This document shows, piece after piece, positions 1 to 9,400 of a DNA stretch of 64,000 bases (positions are counted from its first letter, which is position 1; the number at the start of each line of letters is the position of its first letter). This DNA comes from Candidatus Hydrogenedentota bacterium. GTDB taxonomy: Bacteria > Hydrogenedentota > Hydrogenedentia > Hydrogenedentales > CAITNO01. The notes beneath the pieces are model-generated. The model did no database searches. It was not told the origin of the DNA and was given only the letters and a program-made list of their open reading frames with translations. The stretch is taken from positions 1 to 64,000 of the forward strand of contig JAAYBR010000047.1 in assembly GCA_012730045.1 (NCBI GenBank), in the 5' to 3' direction. The position numbers and the translations under genes were made by a program.

Positions 1-138
1 CGCCGCCCTGCCTCATGCCGGGCGGCTGTCAAACATTGTACACACTGCGACCGGGCAAAGTCAGCCCCATTTCCGGCCGACAAGAAGCCCCCCGAGTGCC
101 GGCTGTCCTCAAGGCGTCTGTGCGGCTCAGGAGGCCAT

Positions 139-181
139 GACCGGGCTGGTACCCCGTCGTTGTACCCTGAAGGTGACGGCG
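139..181 (+). repeat. 43-nt imperfect direct repeat, left copy
   Basis: Matches 2536-2578 at 39 of 43 positions in the same orientation. Each copy contains two GTACCC-type half units about 14 nt apart and ends in GGTGACGGCG. The two copies bracket the beta-helix/PASTA gene at 305-2337. The rest of positions 1-304 holds no gene I can support. Confidence 0.7.
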
Positions 182-304
182 CGCCCTGTCGGCCTTCTGC
201 CAGGCTTTCAGGCCCATCAGGCCCTGGTGTGCACAGGCCGGTGTTTCGTCAAGTGACGAAATTGGATCCGCTCGCAGTTGGGACCGCCCGCGATAAACGA
301 TACG

Positions 305-2337
305 CTATGCTTTCCTGCGGCCAACCACCGCGAGCAGGCTCAACGCCAGACCCGCCAAAAAGAGATCGCCCAGACGCCGCTTCAGGTTCATCAGTGTGAA
401 CCCGGATTTCTGGCATCCAAAACAACCGGCCTCCTCGTCAAGGCCAAGTTCTGCCCTGCCCAGCGCACCGTCGCCATCGGTGTCCAGTTCATTGAAGACG
501 GCCAGGGTAAGCCCTGGAATCGCGGCCAAGGCCTCCGCATAACTGATGCGCCCGTCCCCATTGGTATCCGCAGCATTAAATCCTGCGGCCAACAAGGCAT
601 GCACCTCCTCCACTGTGGGGGCCAGTGGCGGCTCGCCCTCGCCTTCGCCTGGGTCCGGTCCCTTCGAAACCACCAGGGACACCGAGCTGCCGGGGGCCGC
701 CTGCGCGCCCGCCGCCGGATTTTGGCTGATCACTGATCCCGCGGGAACCGTGGCGCTATACGCCTCGGTCACCGTGCCCACCGCAAGATCCGCCCCCGTG
801 ATGGCGGTCTGGGCCGCGCTCTGCGTCATGCCCACCACATTGGGCACGGAAACCGGCTGAGGACCCTTGGAGACCACGAGGTCCACCGCGTAACCGGCGG
901 ACACGCTGGTGTCCGCAGCGGGGGTCTGGCTGATGACCTGGCCCACCGGAACCGTGGCGTTATACGCCTCGGTCACCGTGCCCAGGGTGAGCCCGGCCCC
1001 GGTAATCAAAGTGGTGGCTGAAGCCTGTGTCTGGCCTACCACATTGGGCACCACAACCGCCGGCCCCTTGGAGACCAAGAGGGCCACCGCCGAACCGGAT
1101 ACCGCCTGCGCGCCGCCTGCTGGATCTTGGGAAATAATAGTGCCTGATGGAACGGAGTTGTCAAAGGTTTGGGTTACTGCGCCTAGTGTCAAGTCCGCCT
1201 CCCGTATGGCAGTGGTGGCCACTGCTTGTAGATACCCCTCCACGCTGGGAACAAAAACAGAATAGGGCACATACTCATAAGCGCCCATGTCAATACCCAC
1301 GCCATTTGGGCGGACTGTGCCAACCAAATCCACGAGGGGTGCCCCAGATGAGGTGCCTCTGTCAATACAGGGGGAATCCGCCCGCAAACGAAAATCACCC
1401 AGTGAGGGATTGATAAAACTGGGCTCTCCAACGATGTTGCCGGTGCCGCTCATGGTGGTGGGAAGACAACTGTATGACATAAGCGTAGACGATGTTTGTG
1501 AATTTGCCCCTGTATTTCCCGAAATAACACAGTTAACCGCTGCGCCCTCATATAACCCGGAGCCCAACGGCGCCGTGTTATATGCCACAGAACAATTCAT
1601 CGCTGTGCCTTGGTACATCCCGCCGCCGTAGAACCCACTACTGTTAAGCGTGAACAAACAGTTTATAGCCGTACCTTGGTGCATCCCGCCCCCGGAAGAC
1701 GCACGATTGTTTCTAAATATGCTTCTCGTTGCCGTGCCTTGGTACATGCCGCCCCCACCGCCAATTGCGGTGTTGAAAATAAACGCACAGTTTACGGCAG
1801 TGCCTTGATACAACCCAGCCCCATCAGTTGCCGTGTTATAAGTGAACACGCAGTTGGTGGCGGTCCCCCCGAACATTCCCCCGCCGTTGAGGCCTCCAGT
1901 TGATGAATATGTCGCTTTGCCCCGGTCATGGTGAAGCCATCCACTGCACCGCCGGAGATGGCGTACACACAGCGGCGGGCGTCTTCCCCGTTAATAATCG
2001 AGACGTTGTCGGTGTAGCTTCTATCGTCCCGGGCAGTTTCCGCGCCGGTGAAGCCACCGTAGAGGGTCACGCCGGATTTTAGCGTGACCACACCAGTGTC
2101 ACCAGTTCCGGTGTAAGACCCGGCCATGACCCAGATTTCATCGCCGGAGGATGCCTTGTCCACGGCCGCCTGGAGGGTGCCGCATGCCGTGGCCCATGAA
2201 GTCCCGGACTGTTCCCCTGCCCCGGCGGGGGTGACATACCAGACAGCGGCGTTGGCCGCAGTGGTGGGCAGCATGAGTAGGGTTGCCAGAAGGAAAAGAA
2301 CGGCAACGGACATACGTTGAGTCAAGCAGGTTTTCAT
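305..2337 (-). pseudogene. beta-helix/PASTA surface protein, frameshifted
   Basis: The reading frame starts at ATG 2337, 7 nt after an AGGAG, with an N-terminal signal peptide (hydrophobic core AVLFLLATLLML, cleavage near ANA-AVW). A polymorphic-beta-helix N-terminal domain follows. Near position 1917 the frame shifts by one base: adding one A to GCAAAGCG restores the continuous reading TGAKATYSSTGGLNGGG. The second part (ending at 305) has repeated GGGMYQGTA..C beta-helix rungs, then three PASTA-like repeats (each with VP..VG and VSKGP), an acidic/Pro linker, an EF-hand pair (DTNGDGRISYAEA and DTDGDGALGRAEL), and a C-terminal GCFGCQKSG plus hydrophobic helix plus GRRKA. This looks like a secreted, calcium-binding, surface-anchored protein of about 680 residues. 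Everything but one base is coherent, so the shift may be an assembly error rather than true decay. The ligand is unknown. Confidence 0.7.
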
Positions 2338-2535
2338 GGCGATTCTCCTTTGTGTCAGCCACCTAAAAAACAAACTACTGAGGTCACCCCCACTTTGGAC
2401 AGGGACCGGCTCAACTCAGGATGACGCGGGGGCGGCAACTTGGCCGCTTCTCGGCCCCCTGTCGCCTCAATCCTAGCAGATTGCCTGTGGGGTATCAATA
2501 TGCCGCTTTCTTCGGATTAACCCATGGCTGAGCCG

Positions 2536-2578
2536 GACCGGGCTGGTACCCTGCCGTTGTACCCTGCCGGTGACGGCG
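2536..2578 (+). repeat. 43-nt imperfect direct repeat, right copy
   Basis: Partner of 139-181, with four mismatches in 43 nt. It lies in the 255-bp gap between the start of the beta-helix gene and the end of hsdR. Within it the unit GTACCCTGCCG occurs twice, 14 nt apart. Confidence 0.7.
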
Positions 2579-2592
2579 AAGCCCGCTGGCGG

Positions 2593-5500
2593 TCAGACGG
2601 AAGTGATGGCATACACCATGTCGCTGATCGCGCGGCGGAAGGCGTCGTTCTCGACGAACTGCTTGTAGACCTGGGTGTCATCCCGCAGGAGGCCCTGCAT
2701 CACCCGGTGCAGGGCCTGGTCGTGGGCCATGCGGGCGGTGTGCGGGGTGTTTTCCAGGGCGTTGCGGAACACGGTGTCCGCGGCCACCTTCGGCGCGATG
2801 TCGTCGCGGATGCGCCGGGCCACCCGGTCGGCGTCGTCAAACAGGGTTCCGAACTGCTCGTTGAAGGTTTTCAGGATGTTGCTGAGCCGGTCGTACTCCG
2901 GGTCGGGCTTCATGCCGCCGCCCTCGACGGGGACGGGGGGAATCTCCACATCCTCGTCCGCCAGCGCGATTCTCATCACCTCCCGCTTCTCCACCCGGTA
3001 ACTGTCCATGTCAATGGCTTCGAGGATGCCCTTGGCACCGTCCGGCTCCAGCGGCGCGGGCAGTTTCGGGATGAGCAGGTTGAGCAGGATGGACAGCCGT
3101 TCCCATTCGCGGTTGGTGTAGGTGATGACCGACGCGAGGAAGTCATAGGCGCGTGTGAAGGTTTTCGCCTTGCCCTTGAAGTCCACCTGGCCGTCCTCGT
3201 CGAGCCGCTCCACGTAAACGGCCACGCAGGCGTCGAGAAGGGGGTCGAGCTCCTCGCGGGGAGCCCCGGTGAGAAACAGCTCCACCACCCGGTCCCGCTG
3301 CTCAGGCGAGTACACCTGGGCATTGTCCAGCGCGGCCTTGAGGTCATGCAGCTTGTCCGGGTCCGTCTCCTCGGCGAGCAGTGTCGTGCGGTAATAGTCC
3401 TGAAACGCGTAGGTGACGGCCTCCGCGTTGTCCTGGAAGTCGAGCACAAACACGTCGTGCTTCTTCGGGTGGGCGCGGTTCAGCCGGGACAGCGTCTGCA
3501 CCGCCTTCACGCCCGACAGGGGCTTGTCCACATACATGGTGTGGAGCAGCGGCTCGTCATAGCCCGTCTGGAACTTGTCCGCGCAGATGAGGAAGCGGTA
3601 CGGGTCCTCCTGGAACGCCTCCGGGATGTCGCCGCTGGGAATGCCGTTGAGCGACGACTCCGTCACCTTCGCGCCACCGTATTCATGCTCCCCGGAAAAG
3701 GCGACGAGGGCGTGGTAGGGGCTTTTCCGCTCCAGCAGGTACGTCTGGAACGCGTGATAGTACTGGATGGCCCGCTCGATGCCGGAGCACACCACCATGG
3801 CCCGGGCCTGTCCGCCGATCTTTCCATACGCCAGCACCTGGTCGTGGAAATGGTCCACCATGATCTCCGCCTTCAGGCGGATCGCGTGGTCGTGGCTCTC
3901 CACATACCGGCGCAGCTTCTTCTTCGCCTTCTTCGTGTCAAATTCCGGGTCGTCCTCCACCTTCTTCACCAGCCGGTAGCAGCTCTCGACCGGCGTGTAG
4001 TGCCGCAGCACGTCGAGGATGAACCCCTCCTGCACCGCCTGCTTCATCGTGTAGCTGTGGAAGGGGCGGTGGCGCACCCGGCCCTCGGCGTCCGGCGGAA
4101 GCGCCTCGCCGAACATCTCCAGCGTCTTGTTCTTGGGGGTGGCCGTGAAGGCGAAATAGCTCGCGTTCCTGAGCATCTTCCGCGCCGCCATGCGCTTTTC
4201 CAGCGCGGCGTTCACCACGTCCTCCGGGTCCGGGCCGTCCGCCTCCCCGCCCAGCGCCTGGTTCATGGCCGAGCTCGTCTTCCCGCCCTGGCTGGAATGC
4301 GCCTCGTCAATCACGATGGCAAAGCGGCGTCCGCCCTCCCCGGCGATCTCGTCGAGGATGAACGGGAACTTCTGTACCGTCGAGACGATGATCTTCTTTC
4401 CCTGCTCGATGAACTTCCGCAGGTCCCCAGAGTGCTCGGCGTGGCCCACCGTCGCCTGCACCTGCATGAACTGCTTGATCGTCTTCTGGATTTGGTCGTC
4501 CAGCACCCGCCGGTCCGTCACCACGATGACCGAGTCAAACACCTCTTTCCCGCCGCGCTTCACGCCGATCAGCTGGTGCGCCAGCCACGCGATGGAGTTC
4601 GACTTGCCGCTCCCCGCCGAATGCTGCACCAGGTAGCGCCCCCCGGCCCCGTGCGCGTGGACCGCCGCCAGCGCCTTCCGCACCACGTCCAGCTGGTGGT
4701 ACCTGGGGAAGATTTGCACCCGCTTCTTCTTGCCCGTCTTCCGGTCCCTGGTCTCGACGATCTGCGCGTAGTTCTCCAGAATGTCCGTCAGGCCCGCAGG
4801 CGTCAGAATGTCCTTCCACAGGTAGTCCGTCTTCAGCCCGGCCGGGTTCGGCGGGTTTCCCGCGCCGTCGTCCCAGCCCTTGTTGAACGGCAGGAACCAG
4901 GACGCCTTGCCCTTCAGCTCCGTGCACATCCGCACCTCCGCGTCGTCCACGGCAAAATGCACCGCGCACCGGCCAAAGGCGAAGAGCGGCTCGCGGGGGT
5001 CCCGGTCGCGCCGGTACTGCTCCACCGCGTCCTCCACCGTCTGCTTCGTCAGGCTGTTCTTCAGCTCAAAGGTGGCAAAAGGCAGCCCGTTCACAAACAG
5101 GCACAGGTCCAGCGCGCGCCGCGTCTCGTCCAGGCTGTACGCCAGCTGCCGCGTGACCGAGAGCCGGTTCTCCGCGTGCAGCGCCGCCGCCGTCTCATTC
5201 CCCGGCGAGGGCGTCCCGTAGAACAGGGTGAAATGCTGCGGCCCGTGGTCCACGCCCCTCCGCAGCACGTCAATCACCCCCCGCTTCGTGATCTCCGACG
5301 ACATCCGCGACAGAAACTTGATGCGGATGATGTCGTTCGGGTCCCCGTAATTCCCCAGGCCGAGCTTCTCAAACGCCTCCTCCTGCGTCGCCTTCAGAAA
5401 CGCGAACAGCTGAAACGTGTCCAGGCAGTGCGCCCGGTCATAGTCCTTCGGGCTCCCCGCATGATAGCCCGCCCCCGAAGCATACCCCGCCGTCAAGTCC

Positions 5501-5598
5501 CCCACCGCGCCCCCCGACCCGGCGGACAACCCGTCCGTCCCCGTCAGGTGGCGCATGATCAGCGTCTCCAGGCCCTTCTCTGTGATGTCCGTGGTCAC
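2593..5598 (-). CDS. hsdR: type I restriction enzyme subunit R
   Basis: HsdR is the motor and nuclease subunit of a type I restriction-modification complex (R2M2S). It translocates DNA using ATP and cuts unmethylated DNA far from the target. Visible are a PD-(D/E)xK-type nuclease segment with FATFELKN near residue 175, Walker A AGSGKS near 327, VIDEAH near 430 and the helicase motif FTATP near 484. The C-terminal region ends in helical coupling segments. I chose the GTG at 5598, preceded by AAGGGG, giving about 1001 residues, normal for the family; an ATG at 5709 would add 37 residues of atypical Pro/Lys-rich sequence. Unlike a compact hsdRMS operon, hsdR is separated from hsdM/hsdS by other defence genes and lies beyond a terminator at 6309-6347, so it probably has its own promoter. 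Confidence 0.95.
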   Translation of the reverse strand: MTTDITEKGLETLIMRHLTGTDGLSAGSGGAVGDLTAGYASGAGYHAGSPKDYDRAHCLDTFQLFAFLKATQEEAFEKLGLGNYGDPNDIIRIKFLSRMSSEITKRGVIDVLRRGVDHGPQHFTLFYGTPSPGNETAAALHAENRLSVTRQLAYSLDETRRALDLCLFVNGLPFATFELKNSLTKQTVEDAVEQYRRDRDPREPLFAFGRCAVHFAVDDAEVRMCTELKGKASWFLPFNKGWDDGAGNPPNPAGLKTDYLWKDILTPAGLTDILENYAQIVETRDRKTGKKKRVQIFPRYHQLDVVRKALAAVHAHGAGGRYLVQHSAGSGKSNSIAWLAHQLIGVKRGGKEVFDSVIVVTDRRVLDDQIQKTIKQFMQVQATVGHAEHSGDLRKFIEQGKKIIVSTVQKFPFILDEIAGEGGRRFAIVIDEAHSSQGGKTSSAMNQALGGEADGPDPEDVVNAALEKRMAARKMLRNASYFAFTATPKNKTLEMFGEALPPDAEGRVRHRPFHSYTMKQAVQEGFILDVLRHYTPVESCYRLVKKVEDDPEFDTKKAKKKLRRYVESHDHAIRLKAEIMVDHFHDQVLAYGKIGGQARAMVVCSGIERAIQYYHAFQTYLLERKSPYHALVAFSGEHEYGGAKVTESSLNGIPSGDIPEAFQEDPYRFLICADKFQTGYDEPLLHTMYVDKPLSGVKAVQTLSRLNRAHPKKHDVFVLDFQDNAEAVTYAFQDYYRTTLLAEETDPDKLHDLKAALDNAQVYSPEQRDRVVELFLTGAPREELDPLLDACVAVYVERLDEDGQVDFKGKAKTFTRAYDFLASVITYTNREWERLSILLNLLIPKLPAPLEPDGAKGILEAIDMDSYRVEKREVMRIALADEDVEIPPVPVEGGGMKPDPEYDRLSNILKTFNEQFGTLFDDADRVARRIRDDIAPKVAADTVFRNALENTPHTARMAHDQALHRVMQGLLRDDTQVYKQFVENDAFRRAISDMVYAITSV

Positions 5599-6308
5599 GC
5601 CATGTGTCCCCTTGTGTTTTCCCGGTAAACCGCGCGCTATCCGCCGTTTCGTTTTCGCCCGCGCCTTGGCGGGTGTTGCCGCCGGGCCTCCGCATTTTTC
5701 CGGGTTCACGGCCCGGTGCGGCGATATTGGCTTTGCTCTTCAAAAAATGAAGTGCTATCCGTCCATCGGCGGGCGTTCCCCGGCGGGAAGACGCCCGCTG
5801 CGGGGCTCGCCGAAGGCGGTTTCGCATACCCTCCTTTGCTTCCGGCCATTCCCCGTGGGGGCGGGGCAACCGGCACCGTCCCCCATGGTGGCACAACCCG
5901 TTTCCCAATGCAACCGGGCCGCGGGGGCGTCACGCCGACTTGTCCAGCACTTCGTGAGCGCCTGATCGTACGATATGATTCTCCGGTCGTCGGCCCGCCG
6001 TGCTCATCGTCGCGCTTCACGCCCCGCTCCGGTTCTTTCCCGGCGCGCCGATTGGCTAATACTTCCACAACACCTTCCCAACCGCCCGGAAATTAACTAA
6101 TCCGTAAGACGTATCTGCGCAATGGGTTGAGAAAGAAAGACCATAGCAAGGTCAAGATAATATCCATAGACTATGGCGCGTTCAGGGGCGGATTTAACTA
6201 AAGACGCTCCAAGCCGTTCCACCCAGCCTCCCCGGGCCGTTCATGCCGCGTTGCGCTTTTGGCCCACCCCCTTATGAGAGCCTTGGGTTTACGGCCTTTC
6301 CTGCAGGC
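5599..6308. other. 710-bp gap upstream of hsdR
   Basis: No convincing gene; the open frames here are short and lack start signals. It should hold the hsdR promoter. A perfect inverted repeat CCATAG-A-CTATGG lies at 6164-6176, with a further CCATAG half-site at 6141-6146, in the only AT-rich stretch (about 6090-6175). An operator is possible. I could not place a convincing -35/-10 pair. Confidence 0.4.
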
Positions 6309-6347
6309 AAAACGAAGAAAAGCCGCCGACCTAACTGGCCGACGGCT
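6309..6347 (-). terminator. intrinsic terminator of the defence operon
   Basis: On the minus strand AGCCGTCG (6347-6340) pairs with CGGCGGCT (6328-6321), with one G-U pair, around an 11-nt loop. A T-rich tail (TTTCTTCGTTTT) follows directly. It lies 24 nt after the stop of the 50-codon gene and marks the end of the hsdM-to-small-ORF transcript. Confidence 0.7.
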
Positions 6348-6370
6348 CGCTGGCGCATGATTTGCCGTTG

Positions 6371-6523
6371 TTACGTGGTCTTGGGCTTCTGGCTGACGGG
6401 GGCCTTCGGGTCTTTCCAAGCCGGAAGGGTCTTGACATCATTGGCCGCCCTTCGCACGGCCTCCTGCATTTCCTTTGGGCTTAGATGAAGCTTTTTTACC
6501 TGCTCCGCCGGGTTGCTGGCCAT
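6371..6523 (-). CDS. 50-residue protein overlapping avcD 3' end
   Basis: A small gene starting at ATG 6523 behind AAGGAG with 7-nt spacing and ending in TAA at 6371. It overlaps the last 86 nt of the dCTP deaminase gene in another frame. The product begins MASNPAEQVKKLHLSPKEMQ and continues as a charged, helix-forming sequence with an RRAANDV segment and a Pro/Lys-rich tail. I do not recognise a family. Support comes from the strong ribosome site, the balanced composition, and the terminator just downstream. By contrast the overlapping deaminase tail is low-complexity Gly/Lys/Pro, suggesting that the small frame is the one under constraint. By position it could be an immunity or regulatory partner of the deaminase; this is inference. 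Confidence 0.6.
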   Translation of the reverse strand: MASNPAEQVKKLHLSPKEMQEAVRRAANDVKTLPAWKDPKAPVSQKPKTT

Positions 6524-8045
6524 CGGGGTCTCCTTTCAGGTGCGTTTTGAGAATAGTAACAACAAGCGCCTCCCGTTGCAAATAGCTGGAGGGAAGCATG
6601 GGAATCCTTATGGTTCCCGCCTTCCGGTTCCAGGGCACCGTTGCGCCGGTGTCCTTGTTCTTCCGCGTCAAGGGGAATCCGGACCCCTGCCTCATGGAAA
6701 AAAGATCGAAGAACCGGCGGGGGCCGATCCCCACGAAGGGCTCGAAAGCCACAAGCCCGCCCTTCTTCTGGTCGCGCTGGAAGCCCGGAAAGGCCGCGTC
6801 GTCATGGAACTTCAAGGCCCTGCTCTTGGGATAGGGCTCGATGTAGACCACCCGCGTGATGCCGGCGGCGATGATGTGCTTGGCGCAGTTGTGGCAGGGG
6901 AAGGTGGTCGAGTAGAGCGTCGCCCCCTTGCAGTTGATGCCGTTCCGGGCGCAGGTCATTAGCGCGTTCATCTCGGCATGGACAACGCGTCCGTACTCCG
7001 TGATGTCGTCTATGGGGCTGCGCCCGATGGCCTCCCGTATGGCCTTTTCACTGGCGGCCCTGCCCTCCTGTCCGCACGCGGCGCACACCCCCTCAACGGC
7101 GCGCACAAGGCTGTTGACCAGCTCCGCCTTTTCCGCGTCATTGCTGTCGCATTTCCGCCTGTAGTCCCTTCCCCGCGGCGTGTCGAGCACCTCCCCGGAG
7201 GGGGTGACATGGGGCCAGTAGGCGCCCCCGCCCGCGCAGGGGCACTCGTTGACGCCGGTTGCGAGCACCTCATTGTCCCGGGCGATCACCGCGCCGATCT
7301 GCCGCGAGAGGTCCGCCGAGCGGGTGGCCGCGGCGAAGGCCATGAACATGGCGTATTCGTCGAACAGCGGGGTGCGGTAGGGGTCCGCGAAGACAACGTC
7401 AAAAAAGCGGGTCAGGGACTGCCGCGCCGTCCGGTCCAGGTGGATGAAGAAATCGCTGAGATGAAAGGTGTCCCGCGTCCGCTGTCCGCAGGGAACCCCC
7501 TCGGCCTCGTCCCGCTGCATCAGCGCCCGCGCCTCCGAGTCCTTCATGTCTTTAGTTTTGAGGAGGTTGGTGTGGCGCTGTTTGGGGTCCACATAGACCC
7601 CGACGAGGAAGAACCCGTTTCCATAGATGCGGCGCAGCAGGTTCACCTCGTCCGGATGCTTCAGGGAGTTGATCACAAAAGCGTGCCGGGGGCGCGGCGA
7701 GGAGTCGGTCCGGCCCCCGTATATCTGCGCCGAGGCCACCATGGCGAGAATCGCGTTGTCCTTGGATGTTTCCCGCGCCTCGTTCCCGAGCGTCATCATG
7801 GTGTCTATGCGCGTGTATTCGCTCGCCCCCGCCAGGTCCGGAACCTCCACCACATGGGAAATCAGCTCCGAGAGCCGGATCACCACCGTGGTGTAGTCAT
7901 ACCGCTCCAGACAGCTGCTGATCCGCGGAACAAGCGACCCCAAGTCCGCGCCCACTGAACCCACCAAGCCGATAACAAGCTCAGCACCTGGAAGCTGTCC
8001 GGACAGAATGCTCCTGTAATGTTCTTCACGGTCCGCGTTGTCCAT
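6438..8045 (-). CDS. avcD: anti-phage dCTP deaminase (AvcD/DCD type)
   Basis: A two-domain protein of 535 residues. The N-terminal third is P-loop kinase-like (LVIGLVGSVGADLGS near residue 25). The C-terminal half is a zinc-dependent cytidine/deoxycytidylate deaminase fold with HAEMN near residue 356 (His ligand and catalytic Glu) and PCHNC near 382 (two Cys ligands). Known members deplete dCTP/dCMP after phage infection and block viral replication; in Vibrio the enzyme is held inactive by an upstream small RNA, AvcI. Here the ATG lies only 14 nt after the hsdS stop, leaving no room for an independent upstream RNA. It is co-transcribed with the restriction genes. The last 30 residues are low-complexity and overlap a separate small gene. 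Family assignment is strong; the mode of control here is unknown. Confidence 0.88.
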   Translation of the reverse strand: MDNADREEHYRSILSGQLPGAELVIGLVGSVGADLGSLVPRISSCLERYDYTTVVIRLSELISHVVEVPDLAGASEYTRIDTMMTLGNEARETSKDNAILAMVASAQIYGGRTDSSPRPRHAFVINSLKHPDEVNLLRRIYGNGFFLVGVYVDPKQRHTNLLKTKDMKDSEARALMQRDEAEGVPCGQRTRDTFHLSDFFIHLDRTARQSLTRFFDVVFADPYRTPLFDEYAMFMAFAAATRSADLSRQIGAVIARDNEVLATGVNECPCAGGGAYWPHVTPSGEVLDTPRGRDYRRKCDSNDAEKAELVNSLVRAVEGVCAACGQEGRAASEKAIREAIGRSPIDDITEYGRVVHAEMNALMTCARNGINCKGATLYSTTFPCHNCAKHIIAAGITRVVYIEPYPKSRALKFHDDAAFPGFQRDQKKGGLVAFEPFVGIGPRRFFDLFSMRQGSGFPLTRKNKDTGATVPWNRKAGTIRIPMLPSSYLQREALVVTILKTHLKGDPDGQQPGGAGKKASSKPKGNAGGRAKGGQ

Positions 8046-8059
8046 CGGTGCGACCTCCC

Positions 8060-9400
8060 TTATTCTCCCTCATCATCCATGATTTCGTCCGGGGAGGCAA
8101 ATTCCTCCTCCTCGGGGGACGGGTCGGGCTCGGGACTCCCGGCGGCCGCCGGCAGACGCGACGCCGCCGCCCGCACGTCCAGCTTCCCCGTTACCACGTC
8201 CGACGTCAGACGCGTCCGGTATTCGCGCAGAAGGGTGATTCGACGGAGCAGACATGATATCGCAGCCGTGAGCGGGGCTGTCTCGCCAATAAGATCTCGG
8301 GCGATAAGCTCTCCTTCGCTCTCAGGGGGAAAGGGAACGGCAAGGTTCTTAATGCGCTCCACAGAAAGCCCCGGCTGGGCCGCAGACTGGGAGTATTGGT
8401 TGAGGTTCATCGTACGGAGGAGCTCCCCTAACCACTGCACAGATATTCCTGGTCGCAGAGTTGCCACAACCGCATGTTCTGAGGCGAAGAACTTTCCTTG
8501 AGCATAGTTGATATTGCCGCAAAGCGCCCCCTGCCTACCTATCAACACGTAGTGCCCATCGTGTGTGTATCTTGATGTGTATCCCCGCATGCCGTTTCCG
8601 CCAAACACTGGGTAGGGGCCGGTTTCTTCAATCTCCTGAGAAGTGATCCCGTCCCCACTCTTTAGCTGAGCTATGTTCTTCATCCGCCTCACCTCCCAAT
8701 GGGCGGGGATGTCCCCTAGCCAGGGGATGCCGGAGGGTTTCAGGGGGGCGTTGGGGTCGAGGCCGCGGGTGACGGCGCGGTGGATGATGGCCTGTTTCTG
8801 CTCGTTGAGCAGGGTGATGATCTTCCGCTTCGCCCGGATCGCCCGCTCCAGCCGCCCGTTCGCCCAGTCCAGAAAACGCACGATCGCCGCCTGCTCCTCC
8901 GCCGGGGGGAGGGCTACCGGCATTCTCTTGAAGTGCGAGAAGTCCAGATTTTGGCGGAGTCCGGATCCATAGCCGTATATGGCCTTGCTTCTGTCCCAAA
9001 CATTGAGAAACTGGAAGCCAAAAGAGGGCGCCATCCCCGCTTTTGTTCGCAGGGCCAAATAGGCCGAGGTGATGATTCCCCGATCATGAACCATGCCCAC
9101 GCGAAGGCTCGTGTGATCGTTTTGAAGGTCGGTGGTTCGGAGGACGATGTCGCCGGGGTTGACAATCTGATAGGTCTCGAAGGACTCCGGGACAAGCCCG
9201 TGCAGCTTGTCTGCTGGCTTGACGACAATGCGCCCGTAACTGAGAGAGAGGACGGTCTTCTCCCTTAGACCGCGATTCCGCTCAAGAACGGGCGTATACG
9301 CCCCAAACGCTGGGCGAAGCTCCCAATGCCCCGGCACGCTTCCCGCCCACGGGAGCCCGGAGTCCTTGTATTCGGGGTAGGGCTTGAGGTCGGCGATCAT
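8060..9400 (-). CDS. hsdS: type I restriction specificity subunit S
   Basis: A 446-residue HsdS. Two target-recognition modules are visible, each introduced by a similar segment: SGLPWAGSVPGHWELR near the N-terminus and SGIPWLGDIPAHWEVRR near residue 228. Each is followed by a helical spacer containing the usual LL.EQKQAII or LREYRTRL pattern. HsdS binds the bipartite DNA target and directs both HsdM and HsdR. The start codon overlaps the stop of the DUF262 gene upstream (ATGA), so translation is probably coupled. The end carries an acidic tail (PDEIMDDEGE). It is intact and of normal length. Confidence 0.92.
   Translation of the reverse strand: MIADLKPYPEYKDSGLPWAGSVPGHWELRPAFGAYTPVLERNRGLREKTVLSLSYGRIVVKPADKLHGLVPESFETYQIVNPGDIVLRTTDLQNDHTSLRVGMVHDRGIITSAYLALRTKAGMAPSFGFQFLNVWDRSKAIYGYGSGLRQNLDFSHFKRMPVALPPAEEQAAIVRFLDWANGRLERAIRAKRKIITLLNEQKQAIIHRAVTRGLDPNAPLKPSGIPWLGDIPAHWEVRRMKNIAQLKSGDGITSQEIEETGPYPVFGGNGMRGYTSRYTHDGHYVLIGRQGALCGNINYAQGKFFASEHAVVATLRPGISVQWLGELLRTMNLNQYSQSAAQPGLSVERIKNLAVPFPPESEGELIARDLIGETAPLTAAISCLLRRITLLREYRTRLTSDVVTGKLDVRAAASRLPAAAGSPEPDPSPEEEEFASPDEIMDDEGE

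Noticed and set aside
2524-5628. Long open frame of over 1000 codons antisense to hsdR
   Set aside because: The codon pattern is the mirror of a high-GC gene; the product is rich in Arg/Leu/Val/His without domains, and hsdR on the other strand has all its motifs.
6198-6419. 73-codon minus-strand frame downstream of avcD
   Set aside because: It crosses the terminator hairpin and overlaps the better-supported 50-codon gene; no ribosome site.
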